DNA of 64,000 bases from Penicillium oxalicum. Lineage: Eukaryota > Ascomycota > Eurotiomycetes > Eurotiales > Aspergillaceae. Under the pieces are notes generated by a model, which had not been told where the DNA came from, did not search any database, and saw only the letters and a program-made list of their open reading frames with translations. The translations under genes were made by a program, and so were the position numbers. This document shows positions 36,300-48,349 of this stretch, piece by piece (the first letter of the stretch is position 1; every line of letters starts with the position of its first letter). Location: NCBI RefSeq assembly GCF_001723175.1, contig NC_064653.1, forward strand, positions 3,348,001-3,412,000. The letters run 5' to 3'.

Positions 36300-37650
36300 T
36301 TAAAGAAGTTTAAATCATCTAACACAATACTTTAGTAACTGAACCCCTAAAAGGTACCAAAATCCTTCCAGGCAAATAGGTCTATGATATCAAACAGGAT
36401 ACCGAAGGATATATCCTAGAATTCCGTGCCAGATAGGTCGTATATAGCAACCGCCAAAGTCCAGGCGTAGACTTCCAACCTGACGAAAGATATGCCCCAG
36501 TTATCTCAGATACATCGGCCAAGTTATTTATTACTATGCTGCTATCCGTAATTAGAAAAAGGAATAGTGGGACGTAATTAGAGCCTACCTCAATGCCGCC
36601 ATTCAACCGCATCATATTCATGAAGTAACTAACTAGACATAAACAATTTGGCCTAAAAGGAGAAGATCTGGCATGCGTACTAAACCAGGCGCTTTATAGA
36701 TTGCGACAAGCAGGACACCTCTAGCATAAACTTTTCAAAGATAACCTATCTAGCCTAGGCCTCTCTCCAATCCCCTCCGAACTATACATCTTCACCAACA
36801 AGGACCATACCATATTTGTTATAATCTATGTGGATGATATCCTCGCGACTAGACATAAGGATTAATTGAACTCTATGAAAAAGGGCCTTTCAAACAAAAG
36901 AAAACTAAAGACCCTCCTATTCAAAAGATTCCTTGATGTGATGTGATTAAAAGAACCCTCTGGCTACATCTTTATAAGCCAACAGGCTTATTTAACAAAT
37001 TTAATCTATGATAAGGGCTATAAAAATTGCAATCCTTCGCCAATTCTAATAATCCCTCTTAGAAAATCCCCATCCAAATAATCTAACAGAGGATAACGCA
37101 TTCGATCAGGGAGCCTATGCCAAAATGATAGGAAAGATTGTTAGCTCTTAATCAAAATGCGCCCGGATATTGCAGCGACCGTGTCCAAACTATAGCGCCG
37201 CAACGCACACCCGAGAAAAGATGATATAGTAGCGTACAAAGTTTTGTTACAATACCTTGCAGGCACCACAAATTTAGGAATCCCATTTGAAAAGAACCCT
37301 CAAAGGGTCTAGAAGGATTTGTCGACTCATCGTACGCTAATACAGAGGATAGAAAATCTACCGAAGCATACATTTGTTCTTTGCTAGTGCCCTAATCTCA
37401 TAGAGCTCAAAAAGACAAGACATCGTAGCAGCCTCATCGACTATAGCCGAATACTATGCCCTTGCGACCGCAGCGAAAGAGGGACTTTACCTTGCCAAAA
37501 TTGCTACTAACCTTTTACTTATGCCCCTTAAACCAAGATAAAGAATTCGACAAAAATATCCCAATCACCCTATTTTGTGATTCCGACAATACCATCACGA
37601 CCGTCATAAACCCCAAAGTCAGCCCAAAATTATCCTAGATCAGCACGAGA
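36300..37650 (+). pseudogene. Copia V reverse transcriptase and RNase H
   Basis: The N-terminal RT reads VYDIKQDTEGYILEFRARW-like sequence near 36385-36430 and DERYAPVISDTSAKLF near 36480. The catalytic box at 36822-36845 is an intact IYVDDILA. RNase H is partly open at 37456-37638 with QDKEFDKNIPITLFCDSDN; the catalytic Asp sits in CDSDN at about 37577. Stops at Trp codons and frameshifts near 36740, 36960 and 37300 break the protein. Confidence 0.8.
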
Positions 37651-37873
37651 TACCATTTGATCAGAGACCTTATTAAAAAGAACCTCGTCCAACTAACCAG
37701 TATCCCGAGCAAGGACAATGCCGCTAACATACTTACCAAAACCAAGCCCAATAGGATTTTTCAAAATGATCGTACCAGATTATTGCACATAAGAGATCCT
37801 AACTAACCCTCCCCTTCCAAATTTTATTATATCACACCACTATGTATGTTATTATTCACATTACTGCTAGTCC

Positions 37874-37884
37874 TAGGGGGGGTG
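37874..37884 (+). promoter_or_regulatory. Polypurine tract of Copia V
   Basis: AGGGGGGGTG directly abuts the 3' LTR; it would prime plus-strand DNA synthesis. All copies have a G-run here, from about 4 G (M2) to 17 C on the opposite strand (copy S, 49877-49893). Confidence 0.75.
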
Positions 37885-38063
37885 TGAGAGAGTTTGCCCT
37901 CTCCAGATGTTTGCTAGGCCCAGCAGCGGTCATATATCTTGAGGGTTTTTCCCCCATCGTGGGTTTTCCCTCTCTCTCTCTTCTTCCTTCTCCCTAGACT
38001 TCCCAATCCCAGTTGTCTCGCCTCCAGATTGCTTCCTTGCCTTGTAGACCTATAGGTCTATCA
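37885..38063 (+). repeat. 3' LTR of Copia V
   Basis: Three G-to-A differences from the 5' LTR (two in CATATATC and one in CCTATAGG). Confidence 0.9.
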
Positions 38064-38766
38064 TCACCTAAATTATTAAATTTACCTAAACCTTAATTAT
38101 ATTCCTAAATACTAACTATAGCTAAAGAAGATCTCGGCTAAGCGGCCGGGGCTAAAGAATTCCCTGTATCTCGTAAGAACTATAGCAAATTCTTTACCCT
38201 GAAATCCCGAGGCTGGCTAGTAAACTAACTTACTAGCGCCCCTAAGGAATTTACCCTTAACCTACTTAAAATATTAGAAAGAACAGAAGACTTCGAGGAC
38301 TGGTTTAGAGATATATGCTAAATCCTTAAAAAGAAAGGACTCTATCGTCTCGTTAACCTAAAATATAACAGACCTAAAGTAATATCTAACGAAGCAGAAA
38401 CTTAGGTCGAATACTCCTATGCTATATAGATATAGCTCTAATAATCTATCTCGAAGGATATCGATACGATAGTTAAAGCTATAAGATTCTGATACGAATT
38501 CGCTAATAAATATATTATTAGCTTAAAAAAGGCCCTCTATACTACCGGCTTTATTCCTAGCAAAAAGAAGGTAACTAGGGTTCTACGAATCTACCGAGCT
38601 AACTACCTATCGGTAATCAATTTTATGTATGAATTTCGTAGTGCCTATACTAAAGTAACAGAAGAAGTCTAACTTGCCCTAGGCATGATCGTTTCCCTAC
38701 TTCTTAATGAATTATAAAGTAATATCCTAACCTTTATAGCTACTAGACTAGCAGACTATTTAAATA

Positions 38767-39004
38767 TAATAGACCTATAGGTCTATAAGGCAAGGAAGTA
38801 ATCTAGAGGCGAGATAACTAGGATTAGGAAGTCTAGGGAGAAGGAAGAAGAGAGAGAGAGAGGGAGAGAGAGAGAGGGAGAGAGAGAGAGGGAGAGAGAA
38901 GAGGGAGAGAGAGAGAGAGGGAAAACCCACGATAGGGGAAAAACCCTTAAGATATATAACCGCTGCTAGGCCTAGCAAATATCTAGAGAGGGCAAACTCT
39001 CTTA
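38767..39004 (-). repeat. 3' LTR of Copia N, with GA-rich expansion
   Basis: 238 bp. The extra length is an imperfect GGGAGAGAGAGA array at 38850-38922. A 67-residue Ser-Leu frame on the minus strand comes from it and is not a gene. Confidence 0.85.
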
Positions 39005-40436
39005 TACCCCCCCTAGGACTAGTAGTAATATAAAGAATAATATATATAATAGTGTAATATAGTAAAATTTTGAAGGAGAGGGTTAGTTAGGATCTCTTAT
39101 ATATAATAATTTAGCACGATTATCTTAATAAATCCTATTAGGCTTAGTTCGGTAAGCTCTGATCTGTTAGATAAAGTTTAGTTTCTAACGTAAAAAAATT
39201 CCTCCCTAGTTCGGAATAAGGTCTTAGAATTTAGATTTTAGGATCCAGTCGGGTATTAGGAGCTCTTTTTTAGTTATACCGGTAGAATTTTGCGGTATTA
39301 GGAAGGTTATAAAATTAGGATATTTTAGTCCTCTAGTATAGTTAGTAGTATACTTAGAGGGTTTAGAGCGGCTTAGGGAAAAATTCGTCTATCGCGTAAT
39401 TCTAGGTCTTTTAGGGAGTAGACTTAGGGAGATAGGAAATCTTGTCCTTGTCCTTTTTTCTATTAGTAAGGTAGAATTTTTAGAGTATAGGAAGATTATA
39501 AAATTCAGATATCTTTATAGGTATCTATACTTATATTAGAGAGCGGATAGGTATTACGGTCGGTTTCTTCGTAGGTATCTAGGCGGGTAGTATTTTAGTT
39601 AGGCCTATTTAATTATTTTATAGTTATATTAGTTATCTTTTTAATATCTTAGATCTTTATATTATAGAGCCTTTCTTATATAATCTACTTAGTAGAAGGG
39701 TTTCTTTTAATAATCGTAGCGAGGTAGGGTTCGAGGCGATCGGTAAAGTCGAATTCTACTATAGCGAGGGCGTAGTACTTATCTTCTTCTTTATTAATTT
39801 ATATTACTATATTTACGCCCGTATTATCTTCTTCTTTAAGGTTCCTTTTAGATTAGGATTAGGATCCCTTTAAGGTAATCGAATTCTTATTTCTACTATT
39901 CTTTCTAACAGAAATTAACTTTAGCTAATTTTGATCCTAGCTACTAGTTTTTATAATCCTATTATTATATATTATAGTCTAACTATTTAGCGCTATTCTA
40001 TTTAGATTATCTATATTCCTCTATAGGGTATTTACCTAAATACCTTTAATAGGTTTCTACTTTACGGTTTGTAAGATAATAACTAAATATACGTATTCCT
40101 TAGTAGTATAGCCCTTCCTTCTATAAAAGAAATAGTTACTATTTAGAGCGATCTAATTTAGGCTCTTAATCTATTCTTTTACCTATTCCTATAGCGATTT
40201 ATCTCTTAGGGGTATATATTTAAATAGTAGGTATTTATACTTAATTAATAAGGATAAGGATAAGGATAATAGTAAGGATAATAGTAAGATTAGTAGGGAG
40301 TGTAGGGGCTTAGTAACTATAAGGGTTAAGAATTAGTAACTAACGTAATCCACGGCCGAACCGGACACACGGCCGAGCCGGACACCCACCCCAAAATCGC
40401 GTCTTCCTACCACCCTACCTAATTCAACAGCCTACC

Positions 40437-40673
40437 ATGCCACCAATTCGCACTAAATCTTCGCAAAAATCGGCCAATCAGGAGGGCAAGATCCTTTTAG
40501 CCCTTAACGATATCAAAAATAGCCGTATTAAATCTATTCGCGCAGGGGCGAAGCTATACGACCTACCAAGTTCTACCCTATGCGATCGCGCTAAGGATAT
40601 AATTACGCGCGTCGATACACGCCCAAACGGCTATAAATTAACACTATTAGAAGAGGATTCGCTTACTAAATAG
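40437..40673 (+). pseudogene. P3 transposase N-terminus: Psq-type helix-turn-helix
   Basis: An open frame of 78 residues starts with ATG at 40437, 94 bp from the left end, and stops at a TAG in place of an expected Trp (LTK-W-ILSID). Residues about 15-55 (GKILLALNDIKNSRIKSIRA, then LYDLPSSTLCDR) look like a Psq helix-turn-helix of pogo/CENP-B-type transposases, which would recognise the terminal repeats. A second, CENP-B-like HTH follows beyond the stop (about 40680-40900). It is translatable as a truncated DNA-binding peptide but is most likely dead. Confidence 0.75.
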
Positions 40674-40679
40674 ATACTC

Positions 40680-41780
40680 TCTATAGATTCGCGTGGTGTA
40701 GCGCCTAGGCCCTCTACTATTCGAGAGATAGCTAATATCCTTCTTGTAGCGCGTGGAACTAACCCCCTATTAACTGTTAGCGTTAATTAGGTATTAATAT
40801 TCGTTAAACGGCGAAATAAGCTTCAATCTCGCTACTCAAAGCGATATAACTATTAGCGCGCTCTTAGTAAGGATCTAAAGACTATAAAAGAGTGGTTTTT
40901 GATAGTACAACATACAATTAAGGAGAATAGGATTTAATCAGAGGATATCTACAACTTTGATAAGATAGGCTTTGCGATAGGCCTTATATCCTCGCAAAAG
41001 GTAGTTACGCGCGCTAAATACTACGGTTGGCGATCGATTCTATAGCCTAGTAATCGCGAATAGGTTACTACGATCGAAGCAATATACGCTAATAGCTATA
41101 CGCTACCGCCCTGTATTATTTTCAAAGGCCAGGTTTATATCGCTAGGTAGTTTGAATCGTCAAATCTCCCTAGGGATTAGCGAATCGAAGTATCGAATAA
41201 TAGCTAGACTACCGATAAAATCGGCCTTCCCTAGCTTCAAAAGCTCTTTATTCTATGCACTGCTTCGCGTATACGAGGGCGATTTCGGCTATTAATCCTT
41301 GACGGCCACGGTAGCTATCTTACACCTTAATTCGATCGAATATGTGCCGAAAATGATATTATACCACTTTGCATGCCTTCGTATTCGTCTTACTTACTAC
41401 AGCCGCTTAATATTAGGTGCTTTGTAGTACTTAAGCGTGCGTACGGTCGCTTCGTAAGCGACTTAGCCCGAACAGGCTATAATCATATTAATAAGCTTAA
41501 TTTTCTTGCAGATTATCCTCGCGCGAGGATAGAAGCTTTTTAGCCGAAGATCGTTCAAAGTAGCTTCGTAGCTACTAGTATCGTACTAGTTAGTGCCGAA
41601 AGAGTGCTTTCTAAGCTAAATATTTCTCTCCGAACGCCTATACCACTAAGTAGCCGGCTAAGTAGCAGATCTAGCCAATTTATACCAAAGACGCCCAAAA
41701 CAGCGATTCAGCTAGAAAAGCAAGCTTCTATGCTTAAAGATCTTCTAAAATAGCGATCGCATAGCCCGCCTACACCGTTA
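40680..41780 (+). pseudogene. P3 transposase DDE catalytic domain
   Basis: The catalytic core is readable. YNFDKIGFAIGLISSQ lies near 40950, with the first Asp in FDK. LILDGHGSYLTP lies near 41295, with the second Asp at 41301. LLQPLNIRCF lies near 41405, with Asn where the third catalytic Asp of the DD35D triad belongs; exactly 35 residues separate the two. YGRFVSDLARTGYNHINKL follows. Stops interrupt at former Trp and Gln codons. The C-terminus has a Lys-rich segment (KKKRQKR-like) near 41880. Confidence 0.85.
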
Positions 41781-43356
41781 AAACTCATACTTAATCAAAT
41801 TATCAAAGGATGTGCGACGACGATATATAACGCTACGCTACTTGCGAAGGAGAACGCCGATCTACGCGTAGCAAATAAAAAGAAACGTCAAAAGCGCACT
41901 CGATCGACTAGGCAGATTACACACGAAGGAGGCCTAACAATCGAAGAGGGTCTATAGCTAGTCTAGCAGCTAATTCAGCTAGTAGAAGCTAATAAGGTAT
42001 TATCGCATGAAGGGCCCGATTTGCCTAATTAGCTAATTCAACCGGCTAGGAGGGCTCCGCCTACCTATAGTGGATATGGCCAAGCTGGCTATAGGATTAT
42101 TTCATGTAAAAATCGCATTATCTAGTTGAATTAATAGGTGTTGGTTGATATAATCGAATTTGAAGTTTTGTAATGGGGGTAGGTGTCCGGCTCGGCCGTG
42201 TGTCCGGTTCGGCCGTGGATTACGTTAGTAATTTTAAGCTTATAAATTACCTTAGTAAAGGTTCGGAAAAGGTCTAGGGCGGTAATCTTTACGATATTTT
42301 CGTATCTATTTAAATAGTCTGCTAGTCTAGTAGCTATAAAGGTTAGGATATTACCTTGTAATTTATTAAGAAGTAGGGAAATAATTATACCTAGGGTAAG
42401 TTAGACTTCTTCCGTTACTTTAGTATAGGTACTACAAAATTTATATATAAAATCGATTACTAATAGGTAGTTAGCTTAGTAAGTTCGTAGAACCCTAGTT
42501 ACCTTCTTTTTACTAGGAATAAAGCTAGTAGTATAGAGTACCTTTTTTAATCTAATAATATATTTATTAGCGAATTCGTATCGGAATCTTATAGCTTTAA
42601 CTATTATATTAATATCCTTCGAGATAGATTATTAGAGCTATATCTATATAGTATAGGAGTATTCGACCTAAGTTTCTGCTTCGTTAGATATTATATTAGG
42701 CCTATTATATTTTAGATTAACGAGGCGATAGAGTCCTTTCTTTTTAAGGATTTAGTATATATCTCTAAACTAGTCCTCGAAGTCTTCTATTATTTCTAAT
42801 AATTTAAGTAGATTAAGGGTAAATTCTTTAGGGGCGCTAGTAAGTTAGTTTACTAGCCAGCCTCGGGATTTCAGGATAAAGAATTTGCTATAGTCCTCGC
42901 AAGATACAGGGAATTCCTTAATCCCGGCCGCTTAGCTAAGGTCTTCTTTAGCTATAGTTAGTATTTAGGAATATAATTAACGTTTAGGTAAATTTAATAA
43001 TTTAGGTAGGATTTAGGGATAGAATTCGGTAAGAAGGGAGGTTTATAGGGGATATATAGTATTATTATTAGTGTGTTATAGTAGGGTCTGAAGTAAGAGA
43101 TATTGATGTTATAGTAGTCCTAATAAATATCAATAGACACATATTTCTTTTTGTTGATATTAGATTTAGCTTCTATAGCCTAGTTAAGTTTGTTAATTTG
43201 TGTTAGATTTAATAATTTGAATTTAGTGGTTTAGTGATTTAGTAATTTAGTAATTATGGCTTCTATAGCCGAATTTAATAGGTTTAGTGATTAAAAATTT
43301 AAGAACTTGCGGTTTTCATAAATTTAGGCCTCACTATTGCGATCAGGCTCATAACC

Positions 43357-43538
43357 TAATAGACCTATATAGTCTATAAGACAAGGAAGCAATCTAGAGG
43401 CGAGATAACTAGGATTGGGAAGTCTAGGGAGAAGGAAGAAGAGAGAGAGAGAGGGAAAACCCACGATAGGGGAAAAACCCTTAAGACACATGACCGCTGC
43501 TAGGCCTAGCAAACATCTGGAGAGGGCAAACTCTCTCA
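43357..43538 (-). repeat. 5' LTR of Copia N
   Basis: TAATAGACC...CTCTCTCA, with the primer-site complement (AGGCTCATAACC) directly left. Confidence 0.85.
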
Positions 43539-44414
43539 AGAATTAAATAGGCTATTCTGGTTACTATATAACTAGTACTCTGTACTAGTAGAAGCTAGTT
43601 TACCGACCTATTAAGTAAAGGCCGCCCGAAGCTTCGTAAGAGTACTATAATCCTTAGATCGTCGTTTCTCTAGTCTACGTCTCGGATCCGCGCGCTATAA
43701 GTCTAGGAGTCCTTTATATAACTAGTCGGTCTTAAACTAGCTTACTAAGGGATTCCTACAGGTATCTAAGCCTATCTATAGCCTTTTAGTCTGCGCGTTA
43801 TACGCGTAGAACCTACTCTTATGTATATTTACAAAAATCTTAGCTAGGATATACTTTATCTTAATAGCCTTCTTCCTTATTAATAGAGCTATCTAGGACT
43901 AAGTAGTCTAGACCTAACGCTCTATAAAGTTACTAGAGGAAGGCTTAAGAAAAGGTAACAGAATAGGAGTATAAGACTCTAAAAGCTCCTAATCGCTTAT
44001 AAGCTAGTTCTTAGATTACTAAGGGCTTAATAGAGTAGCTAGTAGAGGAAGATTAAGGATAAGAGGAGATAAAGAGGTAGGAGAGAAATTAATAGGAGGA
44101 TCGACTACTAACTTAGAAGAAGGATAAGAAGGACCTAAAGACCTATTAGCTACTTAAAGATCTAGTTCGGACTTAGAGTAAGCTACCTAGCCTAGGAAAA
44201 AGTCTTAGAATATATAGGATAACCTAGATAGTATTAGAAGGGATAAGGAAGAAGGATAAAGAGAAGAAGAAGCGATTAGGGGAATTTACCTATATTTATA
44301 ACGAGGGATCCTTTATTCTTCTAGACTACTCTAATAGGAGCTTTTAGCGACTATTAGCTATATATAGTAGTTATAAGTAGCTAAAAATAATATTATACCT
44401 TTTTCCTTTATTAA
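43539..44414 (+). other. Unidentified degenerate block D, left part
   Basis: AT-rich, RIP-marked sequence of unknown origin. A Lys/Glu/Arg-rich plus-strand stretch (about 43920-44290) would fit a charged C-terminal region of a protein, but frames are broken and I recognise nothing. It continues beyond Gypsy-C1 at 54400, which inserted at ATTAA. The left edge is the Copia N LTR. Confidence 0.4.
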
Positions 44415-44704
44415 TGTTAGGACCTGGGAAGGTCCTGTGAGAACTTGGAGTAAGAGTGGGAGGACCTGTAGGGTCTGATCGTATTTAAACTAATCGTTAA
44501 GGATTCTGTATCCTTCTGCCTTCTCCCGCCTGTATCTCCTAGCCCGTGGGTTATATACCCACGGTCCTGCGGGTTGTTAGTAGTCCCGGTTCCTTCCCGC
44601 CCTAGTCCTAGGTTAGGTGATCCTAGGGTCCCGGGGCCCCTTAGGCTTCCGGGCTATCCTATATAGGCCTTTACCTAGCTAGTCTAGGTGTAAGTGCCGT
44701 AATA
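44415..44704 (-). repeat. 3' LTR of Gypsy-C1
   Basis: It starts TGTTAGGACC and ends GCCGTAATA (RIP form of GCCGTAACA). The outer (left) part to about 44610 keeps TG and CA dinucleotides; the inner part has lost them. Confidence 0.85.
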
Positions 44705-46591
44705 TTCTCTCCCTCCTTTAATACCGCGTCTCGTAGTATCCTGCGTATATAGGTAGCCTCTACGCCCGTTTCTAGCCCCTGCTATAGTAGTGTAGCTTAG
44801 TTCTTTAATAGGGGTATCGTTATCTATCGTATCCTATATTAGAAAAGAACTCGTACCGTCGGGTTTAGGGTCCCGCCGTTTACTTGCGTCTCGTTAGTAT
44901 AAGATAGGTCGTCTCCCTTTCGTGGCTATATCTCGATTATCTATTCGTTTTCGCCTATAATAGCTTATATTCCTGCTTACTAGGTTATTAGCCCTTCTAG
45001 GGCCTTTCCTAATCCCTAACCGCTCGTAGTACGGTAAGGTAGATAACTTCGAGATTCCTTCCTAGGTTACGCCTAGGAATCCGGCGGCGGTATAGTATCG
45101 CTAGTATATTAACTATATCGGAATTACCCTGCTTACGTCTATTAACCCCTACTAAGGGGATAAGCCCTCTAGCTCGACGGTATACCTATTATAAGGCTAA
45201 TAGTAGGTATTATCGTATAGTAGGTCCTCCGTCTTAGGTAGTTTAGCGCTAACCCTATATCGTATAGGTTAACTCGCGGCTCGACTTCGTCGCGGATCTA
45301 GTTCTACTAAATCCTACGACGCGGGTAGGATAGTACCCTTACTTATCTAGTTATATAGGAATAAGCTTACTATACTAATAGCTACCGGTCGAGTTATAGA
45401 GGTCGGCCCTCTATACTCTTCCCCCTCGCCCCCTCTATCCCCTCTACCCCTATCTTATAGCCTCCTAGCCCGTCTCGTAGACGTCTTATACTTAGCTCGG
45501 GTAGTAGTATTCCTTTATACTCTTAGGTTATATAGCGTAGTCCGGGGGTATACTCGGTATCTTTTATAGGGGTCTTACTAGGCTTTTAGTAGGTCCTCTA
45601 GTAGTACGGCGCTCTCCGCTACTATATAGTATATCAGTCTAGTTTATATATAGTTCTCTATTTAGACCTCTTAGTAGTTTATCTTGTATAGCGTCTTATT
45701 TCCTTCTGTAGGTTACCTATTAGTAGCTATACTAGTAGTATTATACTAGGGTACTATTCCTTATAGACTACTTCGTGCTTCTAGGATAATAGTCCTTCGC
45801 TACCTTACGTTAGTAGCTCCCTACTCTCTAGCGTTCTTATTACAGCCCTTATTTCTATCTATTATTTAGCGTTATCTTAGTATTTTATAGCATATCTTAC
45901 CTCTATCTCCTCTAGGGGTTATAGCCTATCCTTACTAGCTACTAGTCTACTCTGCTACGTTCGCCTAGGCTAGGCTTATATTTTAGGGTCTGCTACTACT
46001 CTAGGCCCTTCTTAGGTACCCCCTCCCTTTATTACGTTATTTATAGGATTCTGTTAGACGTTCTTATAGTATAGATTTATTACTACGCCCTACGCGCCTA
46101 GAGGATTTGAGTTAGTTAGGTTCTAGGTTTAGCTAGGATTATAGTAGGCTATTATCTATCTACCCGGAGTTATAGCTTCTTCTTTTTCTTTACGAAGTTC
46201 TAATATACCTCCGTATCTTCTACTACTATTCTTAGTTCCTACGTATTTTTCTTATAGCTATAACCTATCTACTTTACTAGTACCTCCTAGCTATTCCTAC
46301 TATCTCGTAGTATCTCTTCTACGATATATTCTAGTTCCTATTAACTAGTATAGGGCTAGGTAGTATCCTAGCTATTAGATCGCTATAGAATAGTTCGAGT
46401 ATCGAGATATAGTACGTCGGGTAGATCCTCTAGTATAAAGATATAAGCGCGAGTCTGTAAGCTTACTTACCTACCTTATCTGTAATATAAAAGAAGGCCT
46501 AATATAGCGGTTATCTAGTTTCTTAAAGTCGGCCTAAATCGATATATTTATTTCGTAGTAGGACCTAGTCGCCTATAGCGAAGGACTTCGC

Positions 46592-46804
46592 CTAGTAGGA
46601 TCTATTATAGGCCTTACTTATTACTTCCTTCGCCTTTTCTAGATACTTCTTCGTCGCTTCCCTAGCGCGTTTAAGCTCCTCTACCTTCCTTAAGCCTCTT
46701 AGTACTCCTAGGTTTCTCCCGCCTATCCGAACTAATATTCTTAGGTCTAGGCGGAACCCTATTAACGCCTTATAGCGATATTTTCGTCGCGCTATAGATC
46801 GCAC
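46592..46804 (-). pseudogene. Gypsy-C1 integrase, C-terminal part, short open piece
   Basis: A 70-residue frame remains open. The segment LKRAREATKKYLEKAKEVIS followed by YNRSY resembles the helix after the catalytic core of Gypsy integrases, where particles of the form A...L.KAQ..Y.D are usual. The surrounding frames (about 46300-47400) are closed by stops. It would have joined element DNA to the chromosome with a 5-bp duplication, as the ATTAA repeat shows. Confidence 0.5.
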
Positions 46805-48349
46805 TATTATATACCGACTATATAGTAGTAGCTACCTTACCTAGTTCCTAGTACTAGGATACTACGTTCCTAAGGTAGTGCTCTAGGGTCTAGTTTTGTC
46901 TCTTAGTTTAGCTCTATCTACGGGTAGTACTATAGATAGTCTACGCCTAGTAGCTAAGAGATAATAGAAGTAGCTCTAGAACTTCGAGACGAATACTAAG
47001 CCCTAGTTGCTTACTAGGTTCTCTAGTATTCCCTATATTAGTATAACCCTATCGTAAAATAGGGTAGCTACTCCCCTAGAGTTAATATCCTTATAGTATA
47101 GTATATATAGTACGTACTTAGTTAATAGGTCTACTACTACTATATATATCGTATATCTTCCTGTCCTAGCGAGACGTAGGAGACCGTAATAAAATCTACG
47201 CTTATCTACTACGCTAGCTTATTAGGTATAGGTAGTAGCTCTAGAGCCTATATAGCTTATACTACTTAATTATATTCCCTTAGTATACCTAGTATTCCCT
47301 ATAGTAGTCTCGGACTTCTGTCTATATTCCTTACTAGTAGTATTTTCTTTAGATTATCTCTAGGGTCTGTTTAGACTAAAGTAGCTATCCTAGGAGTCGT
47401 ATAGTAGGTTTTTAGGATCTCTCCGCGCGTCGCGGGTTCTATCGGGATAAACGCCTAGCTATTATACTAGAGTAGTCTGTCTGCTAGGGTAACGGACTAG
47501 TCTCCTCCTAGTCTCTCTTCCTCTCCCCTTCTTTAAGGCTTCTATAGTCTCCTAGTAGAATCGGTTCGCCTACTATATCCTTCTAATTAAGTCGACTATT
47601 AGCTCTAGTAGTTTACTCTAGTATAGGCTATCGCTAGCTATAGCTTCTTTTACCTCCCTCTAGCTTATTAGAGGAATCTTAAAGGTTACTAGGGGAATTT
47701 CTATATAGCTAAACGCTATTATAGTTCCTAGTTAGGCTACGTTATCTAGGTTCCGCTAGTATACTATACCCTAGTCTATTACTCTTTATAGGTTCTATAT
47801 AAAGATATCCTATCTCTCTTCTTCCAGCCTACTTCTAACAATATAATCCGGACGCCTACTAGGAGCGTTAGTAGGGTTAGACTTTCCTAGGCGATATATA
47901 ATTACGAAGTTAAACCCTACTAGGTACTCTACCTAGCGTGCCTATATACGTAATAGCTCTTTAGTAGTTATAAATCTCACTAGATTAGCGTAGTTAGTTA
48001 TTACTACGATTAGCTCTGCGCTTCCTTCTAGAAAGTATTACTATTCCTTAAACCCTACCTAGATCGCTAGTATCTCTTAGTCTCCTACCCTATAGTTCTT
48101 CTCGGGGCCTAATATCTTTCGGGAGTAAAATACTATCGGGTACTATTATCCCGAGGCCTATATTTAAGTAATAATATATAAGATAGCCTATCCCGAGGAG
48201 TCGGTCTCTATTATAATTCTCTTTCTAGGTCGAAATACGCTAATATAGGTACGTCTAGGAAGGCTTCCTTAATCCTCTAGAAGGACTCGCTCGCTTCTAG
48301 GGTTAGGACAAAGTCTTATCGCCGTTTATTCTTTCTCTTACTTATTATA

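Larger units (their letters stand above)
31883..38063 (+). mobile_element. Full-length Copia V, 6181 bp, TSD TCACC, best-preserved copy
   Basis: The LTRs are 31883-32061 and 37885-38063 (179 bp each). They differ at three sites, all G to A. TCACC flanks the element at 31878-31882 and 38064-38068. The order is leader, gag with zinc knuckle, protease, integrase, linker, RT, RNase H, polypurine tract, which is the Ty1/Copia order. RIP is light, yet TAG at former Trp codons and small indels break every domain. It is the reference copy for defining what the short derivatives lack. Confidence 0.92.
31272..38766 (+). mobile_element. Copia U, 5' part, carrying full-length Copia V
   Basis: The 5' LTR is 31272-31452 and the primer site GGTTATAAGCCCG follows. 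A leader with four GGCT(A/G)T(A/G)GAAGC(C/T) hairpins precedes 31882. After the V insertion, gag resumes at 38064-38766 and ends where Copia N inserted. The frame is wrecked by RIP (ATAGCTAAAG at the gag start near 38118). Whether U was full-length or short cannot be told. Confidence 0.75.
40343..42225 (+). mobile_element. Pogo/Fot1-like transposon P3, 1883 bp, least mutated of the three
   Basis: The TIR begins ACGTAATCCACGGCCG at both ends, with TA at 40341-40342 and 42226-42227. Each terminus carries two 17-bp repeats, CACGGCCGAACCGGACA and CACGGCCGAGCCGGACA. It is inserted in the gag spacer of Copia N at the same TA occupied by P2 in Copia M2, in the opposite orientation. The transposase is on the plus strand. 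Confidence 0.92.
38767..43538 (-). mobile_element. Short non-autonomous Copia N, carrying pogo P3
   Basis: The 3' LTR is 38767-39004 (enlarged by GGGAGAGA repeats) and the 5' LTR is 43357-43538. Without P3 the element is about 2.89 kb, with the short-form junction near 39700. Heavy RIP affects all of gag. The left flank AAATA lies in Copia U gag and the right flank AGAAT in unknown block D. They do not match, so the two ends were probably brought together by recombination. Confidence 0.8.
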
